A stretch of DNA of 64,000 nt, from the NCBI GenBank assembly GCA_016718805.1, contig JADKCP010000001.1:806001-870000 (forward strand). Reading direction: 5' to 3'. Every line of letters begins with the position of its first letter. Position 1 is the stretch's first letter. The stretch comes from Bacteroidota bacterium. GTDB taxonomy: Bacteria > Bacteroidota > Bacteroidia > UBA4408. Below the pieces are notes generated by a model that had not been told where the DNA came from, made no database searches, and was given only the letters and a program-made list of their open reading frames with translations. Below are positions 42,981 to 52,727 of this stretch, piece after piece. The position numbers were made by a program, and so were the translations under genes.

Positions 42981-43418
42981 TTAAAAAGGTAAATCGTCAG
43001 TTTGGCTGCCAGCGGCATTTGCTGTGTTTTCTGTGTGAACAGCTCCTTGCTGCACAGCATTAGCCGCTCCTTCTTCACGGCGCGAATTTGCTGTACTTAC
43101 TATAGAAACAGTATCACCCACAATTTCGGTGGTATACCGTTTGTTTTTGTCTTTATCTTCCCAAGAGCGGGTTCTAATCTTTCCTTCCAACAAAATAGTA
43201 TTTCCTTTTTTTAAATATTTTTCGGCAAATTCAGCTTGACCGCGCCACAGAACAATATTGTGCCATTCGGTTTGATCAACTTTGTTCCCGCTTTTGTCTT
43301 TGTAACTTTCAGAGGTTGCAAGTGGAAAATTTGCAACTGTGGCTCCCCCTTCAAGGTGACGCACCTCAGGATCTTTGCCTAGGTTGCCTAATAGTATTAC
43401 TTTATTTATTCCGGCCAT
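42981..43418 (-). CDS. ssb: Single-stranded DNA-binding protein
   Basis: A 145-residue OB-fold protein. The core reads NKVILLGNLGKDPEVR, SESYKD, TEWHNIVLWRGQAEFAEKYLKKG and LLEGKIRTRSWED. A flexible Asn/Ala/Glu/Gln linker follows and ends in the acidic tip DDLPF, which recruits partner proteins at the fork. It binds ssDNA as a tetramer in replication and repair. The ssb-gldE-gldD order is that of other gliding Bacteroidota. A -7 element TAAATTTG lies 28 bases upstream. Confidence 0.97.
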   Translation of the reverse strand: MAGINKVILLGNLGKDPEVRHLEGGATVANFPLATSESYKDKSGNKVDQTEWHNIVLWRGQAEFAEKYLKKGNTILLEGKIRTRSWEDKDKNKRYTTEIVGDTVSIVSTANSRREEGAANAVQQGAVHTENTANAAGSQTDDLPF

Positions 43419-43446
43419 TGTAGTAAGGGTTTAGTTTATGGTCTAA

Positions 43447-43454
43447 CAAATTTA
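43447..43454 (-). promoter_or_regulatory. -7 element of the ssb-gld operon
   Basis: TAAATTTG on the minus strand, 28 bases before the ssb ATG. No -33 TTG is at the normal distance. Confidence 0.5.
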
Positions 43455-43526
43455 AAAAAAATCAACTAGCATTTGAAAAAAAAGCAGTTGCAAATTATTT
43501 CTTATAAATAAATGAAAAACAATAAA

Positions 43527-45578
43527 TTAACGTGCTAAAAACTGTTCTTTCCCTTTATCTAAAAAAGAAATAAATTTTTCTATATCCGGATCATAACCTT
43601 GTGGCTCTGTTAGCAATTGTTCGTTATGATCGAGCAAAGTATAATAAGGTTGAGAATTGGTTTTAAAACGGCTGGTTTGAAAATCGCTGTATTTATTTCC
43701 GGATGTTTTTACCTTTTTACCTGTAGTGGGTGAAACATATTTTTCAGTTTCGGGAAGTTCGGTTTTGTCGTCTACGTATAAGGAAACCAACACATAATCA
43801 TCGTTTAGTCGCTGCAATACGCGTGGGTCAATCCACACCTGATCTTCCATTTTACGACAATTTACACAGCTCCATCCGGTAAAGTCGACCATTAGCGGCT
43901 TACCTACTTTTTTAGCGTATGCCAAGGCCAGTGTATAATCGTGAAAGCAATTTAAATTGTGCGGACAATGTTCGGGAGAGGTTCCTTCAATTATTTTTTT
44001 CTCGGCTCCACCACTACTACTTCCCAGTGCCCATCCTTCGTTGTAAAAGGTAGGAGGAGGAAATCCACTAATTAATTTTAAAGGTGCACCCCACATCCCA
44101 GGCACCAAATACACCACAAACGAAAAGGTAATAATCGCAAAAAGCAAGCGAGGAATGGATACATATTTTAATTCACTGTCGTGCGAAAATTTTAGTTTCC
44201 CTAAAAGGTAAAATCCTAAAAGCGCAAAAATTATAATCCACAAGGCAATAAAAACTTCTCGTTTCAAAATTCCCCAATGGTAAGCCAAATCAACGTTTGA
44301 TAAGAATTTAAGGGCCAAAGCCAATTCCAGTAAACCCAAAACAACTTTTACCGAATTGAGCCATCCACCTGATTTGGGCAAGGAATTGAGCCATCCCGGA
44401 AAGGTAGCAAACAAGCCAAAGGGCAATGCCAAAGCTGATGAAAATCCAATCATCCCAATTACAGGATTTATCACATTTCCTCCAACAGCGGCCTGTACCA
44501 ATAAACTACCTATGATGGGTCCGGTGCACGAAAAACTAACAAGCGAAAGGGTAAAGGCCATAAAAAATATCCCAATCATTCCACCTTTTTCACTGGCAGC
44601 ATCTGCCTTATTAATCCATGAATTTGGGAGGGTAATTTCAAATGCTCCTAAAAATGACACAGCAAAAATTACGAATATGATAAAGAAGGCCATATTCACC
44701 CACACGTTACTGGCCATGGCATTCAGCGCATCGGGGCCCAGCGATAAAGTAATGAGCATTCCTAAACTAACGTAGATGGCGATAATCGAAAATGAATAAA
44801 GCAAGGCGTTGCTGATACCTTGTTTGCGCGTTTTGCTTTGTTTCGTAAAAAAACTTACGGTAAGCGGAATCATCGGAAATACGCAAGGAGTAAGCAGTGC
44901 GAGCAATCCTCCTAAAAACCCGGCAATAAAAATCCCTAATGCCGATTTCTTTTCTTCAACTTGGGTTTTTACCGGTTCAGTGTTTTTTTTTTCAGCAGGT
45001 TTAACTTCTGCCGGACTTGTACTGCTGTCTTTTACCGGTGATACTGTTTCCGGTTCTGTTGCTTGAGGGGTAGCAACAGCAGGACTTGTTGCTTTCGTTT
45101 CTTCGGTCACGCTTGCTCCATCAAGTTTCACTTCAAACTCAATGGTTTCAGGAGGAAGGCATTTGGTGTTATCGCAACACATGTATTCCAAACTTCCTTT
45201 AATTGTAAATGCTTTGTTACTCAGTAATTTTACTTTTTGCTTGAAACTTGCTTCATGTTCAAAGAATTTTAACAGCATTCCAAAATTTACATCTTGCTCT
45301 TCAATTGCTTTTCCTTCGGTTACTTTACCAATAAGTGAATAATTGCTGCTTTTTTCGAAACTAAATGAAGTAGGTATTGGCCCATCATCAGCAACGTTTT
45401 GTGAATACATGTGCCATCCTTTATCTATGGTAGCTTTTATTGTTATTTCAGCTTCGTTGTCGCTAATTTTTTTGGACGAATAATTCCATTTTACTGGAGA
45501 ATATATTTGTGCTTGGGCAAGGTTTATTCCTAACAAAACTGCTAAGAAAACTAATGTTTTCGTAATTTTTAGTTGCAT
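43527..45578 (-). CDS. dsbD: Thiol:disulfide interchange protein DsbD
   Basis: A 683-residue three-part protein that moves electrons from cytosolic thioredoxin to the periplasm. The signal peptide (to AQAQ) is followed by the periplasmic N-terminal domain (CDNTKCLPP at about residue 135-145), a Glu/Pro/Lys-rich linker, eight membrane helices with the transmembrane cysteine pair (one Cys in LLTPCVFPMIPLT, the other in VSFSCTGPIIG), and a C-terminal thioredoxin domain with CVNC (Cys571, Cys574). It keeps periplasmic cysteines reduced, for example for cytochrome c maturation. The gene appears to stand alone, with an unclear promoter. Confidence 0.93.
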   Translation of the reverse strand: MQLKITKTLVFLAVLLGINLAQAQIYSPVKWNYSSKKISDNEAEITIKATIDKGWHMYSQNVADDGPIPTSFSFEKSSNYSLIGKVTEGKAIEEQDVNFGMLLKFFEHEASFKQKVKLLSNKAFTIKGSLEYMCCDNTKCLPPETIEFEVKLDGASVTEETKATSPAVATPQATEPETVSPVKDSSTSPAEVKPAEKKNTEPVKTQVEEKKSALGIFIAGFLGGLLALLTPCVFPMIPLTVSFFTKQSKTRKQGISNALLYSFSIIAIYVSLGMLITLSLGPDALNAMASNVWVNMAFFIIFVIFAVSFLGAFEITLPNSWINKADAASEKGGMIGIFFMAFTLSLVSFSCTGPIIGSLLVQAAVGGNVINPVIGMIGFSSALALPFGLFATFPGWLNSLPKSGGWLNSVKVVLGLLELALALKFLSNVDLAYHWGILKREVFIALWIIIFALLGFYLLGKLKFSHDSELKYVSIPRLLFAIITFSFVVYLVPGMWGAPLKLISGFPPPTFYNEGWALGSSSGGAEKKIIEGTSPEHCPHNLNCFHDYTLALAYAKKVGKPLMVDFTGWSCVNCRKMEDQVWIDPRVLQRLNDDYVLVSLYVDDKTELPETEKYVSPTTGKKVKTSGNKYSDFQTSRFKTNSQPYYTLLDHNEQLLTEPQGYDPDIEKFISFLDKGKEQFLAR

Positions 45579-45686
45579 CTTCGGGTAATATTGTGGGGTA
45601 AAATTAACAGTTAAAACCGAATAAAAAAGTGCATCAAAGTAGCATAAATACAGATTGATGTTAAAAAATCAAAAGCGGGATTAAAA

Positions 45687-46436
45687 TTATAAAAACCACT
45701 CAAAAAGTTCTTGAATGCTCAAAGCCTTTTTTTCACTGCTGTTTAGGTCACGTTTTATTTTCCCTTCGGCCAACTGAATAATACGATCTCCGTACTGGTG
45801 TGCAAATTTAATTTCATGGGTTATCAGCACAGCGGTGAGTTTGTATTCGCGAACAAGTTGTTGAGTAAGCTCCATCACCTTAAGTGCTGATTTTGGATCA
45901 AGTGCTGCTGTGGGCTCATCAAGCAAAAGCACCTTGCTGGTATCCATAACACTCATAAGTAATGTAAGGGCTTGTCGCTGTCCGCCCGATAAAAGCCCCA
46001 TCGCGACATCCAATTTATTTTCGAGTCCCATTTGCAGCACGGATATTTTATCAGCAACTTTTTTACGAAAGGCATCATCTATGCCAATACGCAATTGCTT
46101 TTTAGAAGTACGCAAGGAGGCAATACGAAAATTATCGAGTATACTTAAATCAGGAGCAGTGCCGGTTATGGGATTTTGATAAATTCGAGAAATAAATTTA
46201 CTCCGTTCATAATCTTTCAGTGATGTAACATCATTCCCGTCAATCATAATACGACCGGTATCAGCAAACATGCTTCCAGCAAGCAGGTTTAGCAAAGTTG
46301 ATTTACCACTGCCATTTGCTCCAACTACAACAATAAATTGGCCTTCAGTAATTTCTAAATTAAGCTCATTTAATGCTACAATAGAAGAAGTACTTTGTGC
46401 ATTAAAAACTTTAGTTACATGAACCAATTGTATCAT
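45687..46436 (-). CDS. ABC transporter ATPase, partner of the permease and binding protein downstream in coordinates
   Basis: A 249-residue ATPase with Walker A GANGSGKS (near residue 38), signature LSGGQRQA, Walker B VLLLDEPTAALDP and an ITHE switch. Sequence style and neighbours fit the small importer group of the TrpXYZ/PF04392 kind. The matching permease (49653) and binding lipoprotein (50535) are on the same strand, separated from this gene by the CotH/lamin-tail gene. It starts 21 bases after that gene ends, so the four genes may share one transcript. Confidence 0.85.
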   Translation of the reverse strand: MIQLVHVTKVFNAQSTSSIVALNELNLEITEGQFIVVVGANGSGKSTLLNLLAGSMFADTGRIMIDGNDVTSLKDYERSKFISRIYQNPITGTAPDLSILDNFRIASLRTSKKQLRIGIDDAFRKKVADKISVLQMGLENKLDVAMGLLSGGQRQALTLLMSVMDTSKVLLLDEPTAALDPKSALKVMELTQQLVREYKLTAVLITHEIKFAHQYGDRIIQLAEGKIKRDLNSSEKKALSIQELFEWFL

Positions 46437-46457
46437 AATAAGTATGAATAAACCGGT

Positions 46458-49400
46458 TTACAGCTTTACCAATTTAGCGGTTTGACTATCGGCTGATTTC
46501 AAGTAGTAAATACCTTGTGGCAAAAAGGATACATCAATTTGTTTTACTCCGTTTTGTTGCAATAAAAGTTGGCCTTGCACGGAATAAAGCCGAACATCTG
46601 TTTCTTTAGTAAAATACAAGGGACTATCGGTGAGCGGATTCGGATAAATCACAAAATTTTCTACAAATACAGGAGGTGTAAATTCAAGGTCGGCTGAATT
46701 CGATGCTTTAGGACTTGGTTGATTAAATTGTACGAAGTTATCAGAACCATTCGGCAAGCGTCCATAAGAAACATCGGCAGGAATATTGGTAAATGAAAGG
46801 GAATCAACAATGCTGTTTCCATCGGGAGCAACCAATATTAGTACTTCACCACTTGATCGAAGTTTGAAGGGTGTATGTAAAATACCTTGATTTTCCTGAT
46901 GATCAGCCCAAATTAATAGAAATCCTTTAGGTTCTATAATTGTTTCACGGCTTCCGGAAGGAAAAGTGTACTTGGTTAAATTTGAAAACTGATCGGTTAA
47001 ATAATACCCTTCCAAATCTACTGGATAATTAGTAGGATTGTAGAGCTCAATCCAGTCATCGTTTTCGTTGTAAGGATCTTTTAGTACATTTTTATTGGTG
47101 GAATTTATTTCATTAATGACAATAGACTTTCGGTACTTGAAATTTGTGTCTGGCGCAAAAACAGCAGTAAAACTCGAATTGCCGCTTAAGTTAACAATCA
47201 TGGGATTGTTGGTACCACTTTGTGTACCGGTCCAGTTTACAAATTTATAACCCGGCTTTGGAATCGCTGTAAGACTAATTGGATTTCCTTCAAAATAGAT
47301 TCCTTTCCAAGGATAAACGGTACTGTTAATTCCATCGAGTTTCGCATTTACGCGTATACTATTTATTTGAATTTCGCCTTGATTTTTATTATTTACATTT
47401 AATGTTACACGAGCAGTATCGGTTAAATGAGGGAACTTCTCCATAAGCCGAATGCGGTCGTTTACCGGACGATAATGGGCAAATTGCAAAAAGTCAGTCA
47501 TGTTTGAATTCCACTTCGTAAGACTAGGAATTTCTAAATAGCGGTCGGGTAAAGTTGTAGCTATACTTGGATAACCCCATCGCCTAACGTGTTCTAAAAT
47601 ATCGTTCGACAGTTTATTTTCTTCATCCGCGATTTTAGCACTCACCACACTTGCTGAAAAGGTACTGTTTAATACATCCGCATAGCGATTGATAAATTCA
47701 TGTTGAAAAGTGCTATTGGTAAGCAATCCACGTATTAAGCGAGTATAAGCTTCATAGTCGGGCTCAGCCGATGTGGCTCTTTTTAAACCTCCGAAAGTAC
47801 TGGCTACTTTTCCGCAGGAGGCACCAAAACCTCCATCCATATCATAAATCACCCAGCGCCAGCGACCATCATGTCCATACGCAGCATTGGGCTCGTAATG
47901 AGCTGTTTTTTTTCGCCAATAACGCGTATTGTTATTCGGAAAATCGATATTCCCAATATAACTTTCAGCGATAATAAAATCCATGTAATTTTCTAGGTCC
48001 ATTTGAGTAGCTGCGTATTCGTAATTGGCAGTATTATTCATATCAGCAGAGGATACAAAATCAACCAACTGTAAATACGAATCCTCATCACCTTCGTTTC
48101 CTTCGGTTAAGGTTCCTTTTAACTCAACCATCACAAAATTTTCACTTTTGATGTTGTAGTTATATTGAAAATAGGCATCATCAAATCGTTCTTTGATACA
48201 TTGAATTCCCCAATATTCACCATCTATAAAAACAGTTACCAACTTATAATTTGGAACCTCCAGTTTTAAGCCTTCACAAATTCGATCACCTAAATTATCG
48301 CGTGGAAAACAATCAGGTCGGTGACCACCATTTCGCAATACCAGTTTATCAAAAACAGCAATTTCTTTCTCATCAAAAAATTTGTATTTAAATAATTCAC
48401 GTCCTTCTATACTGCGGCTCGATAAGCGAATCGATTTTTGTGGAGCATGCCTACCACCGTTTCCGTTCATCTCACCTTTCACATAGCGATCAAAAGCAAG
48501 GGAGCCATCTTTTTCAAAATACTCTAGATATATATTTCGAGCCCATTCGTCAGAATTGTAAGAATAATTTCCTTCAAAAAACGGGTCGTTTGGACGAACA
48601 TTTCCGTACACATAAATTCCGGTATCATTATCAAACAAATTGCCCTCATCGGTACTTATTGAAATTACAGGAAAATTAAATCGGGCTTCAAGCAAGGGAT
48701 CAATAATGTAAGAACGTGTTTTGGTGCGACTGGCAATCATGTTCGATTTAAAAGCTTTCGCCTTTACCACATTTATTTTAAACACATTTCCATACGGAGG
48801 CAACCATCCTCTTGTATCTGATTTGGATGTATCAAAATTGGGCTTCGTTAAATCCAATCCGGGATTGGTTGGAATCATTGAAAAATAATTTGGATCAGTT
48901 GACCGGTTCGTTAATTTGATAGGACCGTTTACAAGAGGCGAATTACTTGTTGGCTCTGATCCGTCAAGAGTATAACGTACACTCACACCGGGATCTGCAT
49001 GATCGATAAATAAAGTAATAGTGTCGGAATAATATCCAGCAGGCAATGAAAAATCGGGGCTCAACAAATTACCTTCATAATAGGTGATGCCATTATTGGA
49101 GCTTCTTGGGCTTGGCACTTGGAAGTAAGCTGCAGCAGCGGAACCATCGAGTTTTCGGCCATAGGAAACATTGTCGTTTAAAGGAGGAAACTTAAGTTTG
49201 TTAATTACATGTTTTGAAGGATCACTTAAATAAACTGTTTCACCTCCCGAGTTCAAAGTAAAATTGCTGTGTAAATAAAAACCCATTTTACGGTCTTTGC
49301 CGGAAGCGAATACGAGTATAAATTCACCAGGAGCAAGCGTTCTATTTGGAAGAATCCATTTTAATAATTGTGTTGAATCATCACTAAGTGCTAAACCCAG

Positions 49401-49571
49401 TAAAGAAACCACATCAGTACCGGCATTGTAAATTTCAATCCAATCGACATTGTCATTATCCTCATCAACAATTCCCAATTTATTGGATGCTTGCACTTCA
49501 TTAATTACAAGCGATTGAGCACTGCTAAAATGACTTAAAAACAATAAAATGGCAATAAGTTGGTACTTCAT
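46458..49571 (-). CDS. Secreted CotH/lamin-tail domain protein with T9SS sorting domain
   Basis: A 1037-residue exported protein (start ATG 49571, signal peptide to FSSAQ, residue ~19). Domains in order: a lamin-tail (LTD) domain (VINEVQASN, DWIEIYNAG); a chitobiase-like C-terminal Ig-type sheet (SVRYTLDGSEPTS); a CotH-type kinase domain of ~370 residues (NGNGGRHAPQKSIRLS, ENYMDFIIAESYIGN, RWRWVIYDMDGGFG); an InlB-like B repeat (PGYKFVNWTGTQSG); a second LTD (VINEINSTN, DWIELYNPT); and a type A sorting domain (IYPNPL, PQGIYYLKS). CotH domains can phosphorylate proteins in spores. Here a surface scaffold or kinase is possible. Confidence 0.88.
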   Translation of the reverse strand: MKYQLIAILLFLSHFSSAQSLVINEVQASNKLGIVDEDNDNVDWIEIYNAGTDVVSLLGLALSDDSTQLLKWILPNRTLAPGEFILVFASGKDRKMGFYLHSNFTLNSGGETVYLSDPSKHVINKLKFPPLNDNVSYGRKLDGSAAAAYFQVPSPRSSNNGITYYEGNLLSPDFSLPAGYYSDTITLFIDHADPGVSVRYTLDGSEPTSNSPLVNGPIKLTNRSTDPNYFSMIPTNPGLDLTKPNFDTSKSDTRGWLPPYGNVFKINVVKAKAFKSNMIASRTKTRSYIIDPLLEARFNFPVISISTDEGNLFDNDTGIYVYGNVRPNDPFFEGNYSYNSDEWARNIYLEYFEKDGSLAFDRYVKGEMNGNGGRHAPQKSIRLSSRSIEGRELFKYKFFDEKEIAVFDKLVLRNGGHRPDCFPRDNLGDRICEGLKLEVPNYKLVTVFIDGEYWGIQCIKERFDDAYFQYNYNIKSENFVMVELKGTLTEGNEGDEDSYLQLVDFVSSADMNNTANYEYAATQMDLENYMDFIIAESYIGNIDFPNNNTRYWRKKTAHYEPNAAYGHDGRWRWVIYDMDGGFGASCGKVASTFGGLKRATSAEPDYEAYTRLIRGLLTNSTFQHEFINRYADVLNSTFSASVVSAKIADEENKLSNDILEHVRRWGYPSIATTLPDRYLEIPSLTKWNSNMTDFLQFAHYRPVNDRIRLMEKFPHLTDTARVTLNVNNKNQGEIQINSIRVNAKLDGINSTVYPWKGIYFEGNPISLTAIPKPGYKFVNWTGTQSGTNNPMIVNLSGNSSFTAVFAPDTNFKYRKSIVINEINSTNKNVLKDPYNENDDWIELYNPTNYPVDLEGYYLTDQFSNLTKYTFPSGSRETIIEPKGFLLIWADHQENQGILHTPFKLRSSGEVLILVAPDGNSIVDSLSFTNIPADVSYGRLPNGSDNFVQFNQPSPKASNSADLEFTPPVFVENFVIYPNPLTDSPLYFTKETDVRLYSVQGQLLLQQNGVKQIDVSFLPQGIYYLKSADSQTAKLVKL

Positions 49572-49652
49572 TTTTTTTCTACCCATACTACAAAAATACT
49601 TCAATAAAACTGTTTTTTAGAAATTGAAAAGTTAAATTTTAAACAGGGTTGC

Positions 49653-50525
49653 TCACAACAATTTACCCTTATTTCTAAATGCAGGAGCTGCAACAAAAAG
49701 CAACACAATAAGCGAAGTAATTAGTTTTAGTAGGTTTGGATTTACACCCAACGATAAAGTAAAGGCCAATATTAGCCTAAATACAATGGATCCGGCCACA
49801 ACTGCTAGAATACTTGAGAATATTGATTTTTTTCCAAATAGCTGCACAATTGTTTCACCAATCATTACAGCACCTAATCCTAAAATTACGATTCCTATAC
49901 CCATGTTTATATCAGCAAAACCTTGCAATTGCGCAACTAAGAAACCACTCAGGGCAACTAATGAATTTGAAATTCCCAAGCCAATAATTTTCATGCGGGA
50001 GGCATTTATACCTTGGGCTTGTACCATGATTTCATTATTTCCACTCGCCCTCATGGCTATTCCAAAATCTGTTTTCAACAACCATAATAAACCTATGCAA
50101 ACAAGTGTAACAACTAGTAGCAGTATGAGCAATTGATAAATTTCGACTGAAACAAGCGTTTGTATTGGGGTAAAGATGCTGCTAACTGAAACCAAGGGTA
50201 TATTCGATTTACCCATTATCAACAGATTTATAGAATACAAAGCTGTCATCACCAGGATACCTGAAAGCAATGCATTTACTTTTAGTCGAGTATGAATAAT
50301 TCCTGTTAATATACCGGCCAATGCTCCACTCAAGAGTGTGATAACTAAAGCCAGAGCAAAAGGATACTGATGGCTCAATAATGTTCCGGTAATTGCAGCT
50401 CCGAGGGTATAGGACCCATCGGTGGTAATATCGGGTAAAGAAAAAATACGCAGGCTGATATACAAGCCCAAGCCAAGACTCGTTAAACATAAGCCTAAAA
50501 GTAATGCGGTGAGGTAAAAATTCAT
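49653..50525 (-). CDS. ABC transporter permease (TrpY / PF02653-like)
   Basis: A 290-residue membrane protein with about eight hydrophobic helices. It carries segments typical of the branched-amino-acid permease superfamily: SLPDITTDGSYTLGAA near residue 30 and AMRASGNNEIMVQAQGIN near residue 155. It lies directly downstream (9-base gap) of the binding-protein gene. Together with the ATPase at 45687 it makes a complete importer. The group includes TrpXYZ-like tryptophan and other small-molecule importers, so the substrate is open. Confidence 0.85.
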   Translation of the reverse strand: MNFYLTALLLGLCLTSLGLGLYISLRIFSLPDITTDGSYTLGAAITGTLLSHQYPFALALVITLLSGALAGILTGIIHTRLKVNALLSGILVMTALYSINLLIMGKSNIPLVSVSSIFTPIQTLVSVEIYQLLILLLVVTLVCIGLLWLLKTDFGIAMRASGNNEIMVQAQGINASRMKIIGLGISNSLVALSGFLVAQLQGFADINMGIGIVILGLGAVMIGETIVQLFGKKSIFSSILAVVAGSIVFRLILAFTLSLGVNPNLLKLITSLIVLLFVAAPAFRNKGKLL

Positions 50526-50534
50526 GCCTTTAAA

Positions 50535-51488
50535 TTAATAAATAGAAAAGCTTTGATCTACTTTAATACCCAGTGTTTCAGCAACTTTTTTATGGATTAT
50601 TTTTTTGCGGATTTTTACGAGTTCACTAGACGGTAATTTACCGGTAGGATTTGATAAATAGTTAACCGCTTGCTTTCCTGCCTGATAACCCCACAGGTAC
50701 ATATCGGCTCCATAGGCGGCTAAAGCACCTCGGGCTACTAGTCCTGATTCACTTGTAAACACAGGTATTTTTGCATCTGCGCAGCTTTTGGCGATGGTTT
50801 CGAAGGACGCAAAAACGGAATTATCGGGCAATGCGAAAAAGGCATCAATATTTTTTGATAAGAGCGACTGCACCACTAGTTGTGTTTCGGACGAATTGGA
50901 TACCGATTGAGCAAATACTTCTATTCCGGATGCTTTACATTCTTGTTGCAAGTGCGAAAAAGCACTTAGCGATTGAGGTTCGGCCTGATTGTAAATCAAA
51001 CCTAATTTTTTTACACTGGGACAAACTTCTTTTATTAACGCAACAGAGGTATCGATATAATGAAGCGTCTCAAATACACCAAACAAATTGCTAGGAGCTT
51101 TTCCTGAAGCATCAAGCAAACCGGCTAATTCAGGACTAGGAGCAACCATCATGCATATAGGAATTTCCTTTGTTTTTTGAACTGCTGTTATGGTGCTGAT
51201 GGTGGTATTCGTTGCCAATAAATTTACCTTTTCCGAAACAAAGTAATCGCAAATTTGTGTAAGTGTGGGTATATCGCCTTGGGCATTTCGGTATAGTACA
51301 TGGATAGTTTTTTTGTCTTCACTAAAACCATTTTCCGCTAAGGCATCAAAAAAACCTTGTTTAGCTTGTGCCAACGTCTCATCTTCAAAAGCATCCATAA
51401 AACCAATTACAGGAATTCCCTTCCCTGCTTTTTTGTTTTCACAACTAAATAAAACCAATAAAAGGAGAAATACAGTATATTTTTTCAT
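50535..51488 (-). CDS. ABC transporter substrate-binding lipoprotein (PF04392 type)
   Basis: A 317-residue lipoprotein starting at ATG 51488: MKKYTVFLLLLVLFSC with the lipidated Cys16. The mature part is a two-lobed type I periplasmic-binding fold: GFMDAFEDETLAQAKQGF, LLATNTTISTIT, LGLIYNQAEPQS and AFFALPDNSVFA. This is the pattern of PF04392 ABC_sub_bind proteins (TrpX group). It lies upstream of its permease (9-base gap), and the OsmC gene ends 27 bases before its start. The longer frame from TTG 51515 would lose the lipobox position and is rejected. Confidence 0.88.
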   Translation of the reverse strand: MKKYTVFLLLLVLFSCENKKAGKGIPVIGFMDAFEDETLAQAKQGFFDALAENGFSEDKKTIHVLYRNAQGDIPTLTQICDYFVSEKVNLLATNTTISTITAVQKTKEIPICMMVAPSPELAGLLDASGKAPSNLFGVFETLHYIDTSVALIKEVCPSVKKLGLIYNQAEPQSLSAFSHLQQECKASGIEVFAQSVSNSSETQLVVQSLLSKNIDAFFALPDNSVFASFETIAKSCADAKIPVFTSESGLVARGALAAYGADMYLWGYQAGKQAVNYLSNPTGKLPSSELVKIRKKIIHKKVAETLGIKVDQSFSIY

Positions 51489-51515
51489 TCCAATCAAGCT
51501 GTTTTTGGGGTTCAA

Positions 51516-51920
51516 TTAATAAATAAATTCAACAGTTTTTATAACCGAATCGTGCAAACTTAAATAAACAGGGCAAGTAAGCGCTGCAAGTTCAAGTATC
51601 TTTTTTTCTTTATCTGAATAGTGATTTTTAGGAAAGTAAATACTGATTTTAATTTCACCAACCTTGCGCGGGTTACTGACCATAATTTTAGTTACCGAAA
51701 CATCCGTGCCAACCAAATCTATTGAATGTGTGTTTGCCGCAATTCCCATTAGGGTAAGCATGCAACTGCCCAGTGAAGAGCAAAGCAAATCGGTGGGAGA
51801 AAATGATTCTCCTTTTCCGTGATTATCAAGTGGTGCATCCGTTATTAGTTCAACTCCAGAAGCAACATGGGTAGCTTGGGTTCGTAAATTTCCGGGATAA
51901 TGAATTTTAATTGTTTCCAT
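51516..51920 (-). CDS. OsmC-family peroxide-reactive protein
   Basis: A 134-residue cytosolic protein. The OsmC/Ohr fold shows its two conserved cysteines, one in SLGSCMLTLM (residue ~50) and one in LTCPVYLSL (residue ~114), and a FSPTDLLCSSLG opening. These proteins reduce organic hydroperoxides through the cysteine pair. The ATG at 51920 is preferred over TTG 51926. A -7 element ends three bases before this ATG, so the mRNA may be leaderless. The binding-protein gene starts 27 bases beyond its stop. Confidence 0.88.
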   Translation of the reverse strand: METIKIHYPGNLRTQATHVASGVELITDAPLDNHGKGESFSPTDLLCSSLGSCMLTLMGIAANTHSIDLVGTDVSVTKIMVSNPRKVGEIKISIYFPKNHYSDKEKKILELAALTCPVYLSLHDSVIKTVEFIY

Positions 51921-51923
51921 GAA

Positions 51924-51931
51924 CAAATTTA
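51924..51931 (-). promoter_or_regulatory. -7 element of the OsmC gene
   Basis: TAAATTTG on the minus strand lies three bases before the ATG at 51920. If this is the true promoter, transcription starts at or very near the start codon. Confidence 0.45.
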
Positions 51932-51951
51932 ATTTTTAAATGTTTAAGATG

Positions 51952-51959
51952 TATATTTG
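51952..51959 (+). promoter_or_regulatory. -7 element of the gene at 51978
   Basis: TATATTTG fits TAnnTTTG exactly and lies 18 bases before the ATG. It is divergent from the OsmC promoter. Confidence 0.55.
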
Positions 51960-51977
51960 TAAGGTGTTTCATCACTT

Positions 51978-52727
51978 ATGAAAAAACTGCTCTGCATAAT
52001 TACAATTTTTTTAAGTCACCAGCATTGGCTTTCTGCGCAAACGGTTGCCACCTCAGACAATGAAGGTGTATTGTACCGCCATGAAGGTAGTTTAGGAATT
52101 TCGATACATACCCGTGGATTTGGATTAACCTATCACAATGGTAAGCACATTACCGGTAAATCTAAACGCATCTTTGAAATTGATTTGCTTGCAATGAAGC
52201 ATCCTAAAGAAATTAAATCACTCAATCAATACTACGATAAAACTAGAAGTTTTGTTTACGGAAAAATGAATAGTCTTGCTATACTTCGTGGAGGAATTGG
52301 TTTACAGCGTACACTTTATCAAAAAGAAGATCCGGGAAATGTGGAAGTGCGCTATAGCTTTTACGGAGGGGCTTCTCTTGGTTTTGCCAAGCCGGTGTAC
52401 TTGTATATTTTAGAAGAATCAAACGATCCGTATAGTCCCAACAAAGTTATTGAGAAGTACAGTCCCGATAAGCATCCCATTGATATAATTTATGGTAAAG
52501 CACCGCTCGGATATGGACTCGAAAAAACAATTGTACATCCCGGTTTATATGCCAAAGCAGGAATTAGTTTTGAATGGGCTAGCGACGAAGAAAAGTTACG
52601 CTGCCTTGAGGTAGGTGTAGTTGCTGATTACTACCTTACATCTATTCAGCTCATGGCATTTAACAAAGCAAATCCTTTATTTACCACCTTCTACGCGAGC
52701 TTGGCTTTTGGTCGCAGATGGAATTAA
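51978..52727 (+). CDS. Exported beta-rich protein upstream of lipA, function unknown
   Basis: A 249-residue protein. The signal peptide MKKLLCIITIFLSHQHW ends near SAQT. The rest alternates polar and aromatic residues as in a small outer-membrane beta-barrel or a lipocalin-like sheet (SLGISIHTRGFGLTYHNG, RYSFYGGASLGFAKPVYLY, TFYASLAFGRRW). The final Phe/Trp-containing strand also suits a barrel. Proteins of this type often sit next to lipA in Bacteroidota, without known function. The last 10 bases overlap the start of lipA, which suggests co-translation. Confidence 0.65.
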   Translation: MKKLLCIITIFLSHQHWLSAQTVATSDNEGVLYRHEGSLGISIHTRGFGLTYHNGKHITGKSKRIFEIDLLAMKHPKEIKSLNQYYDKTRSFVYGKMNSLAILRGGIGLQRTLYQKEDPGNVEVRYSFYGGASLGFAKPVYLYILEESNDPYSPNKVIEKYSPDKHPIDIIYGKAPLGYGLEKTIVHPGLYAKAGISFEWASDEEKLRCLEVGVVADYYLTSIQLMAFNKANPLFTTFYASLAFGRRWN

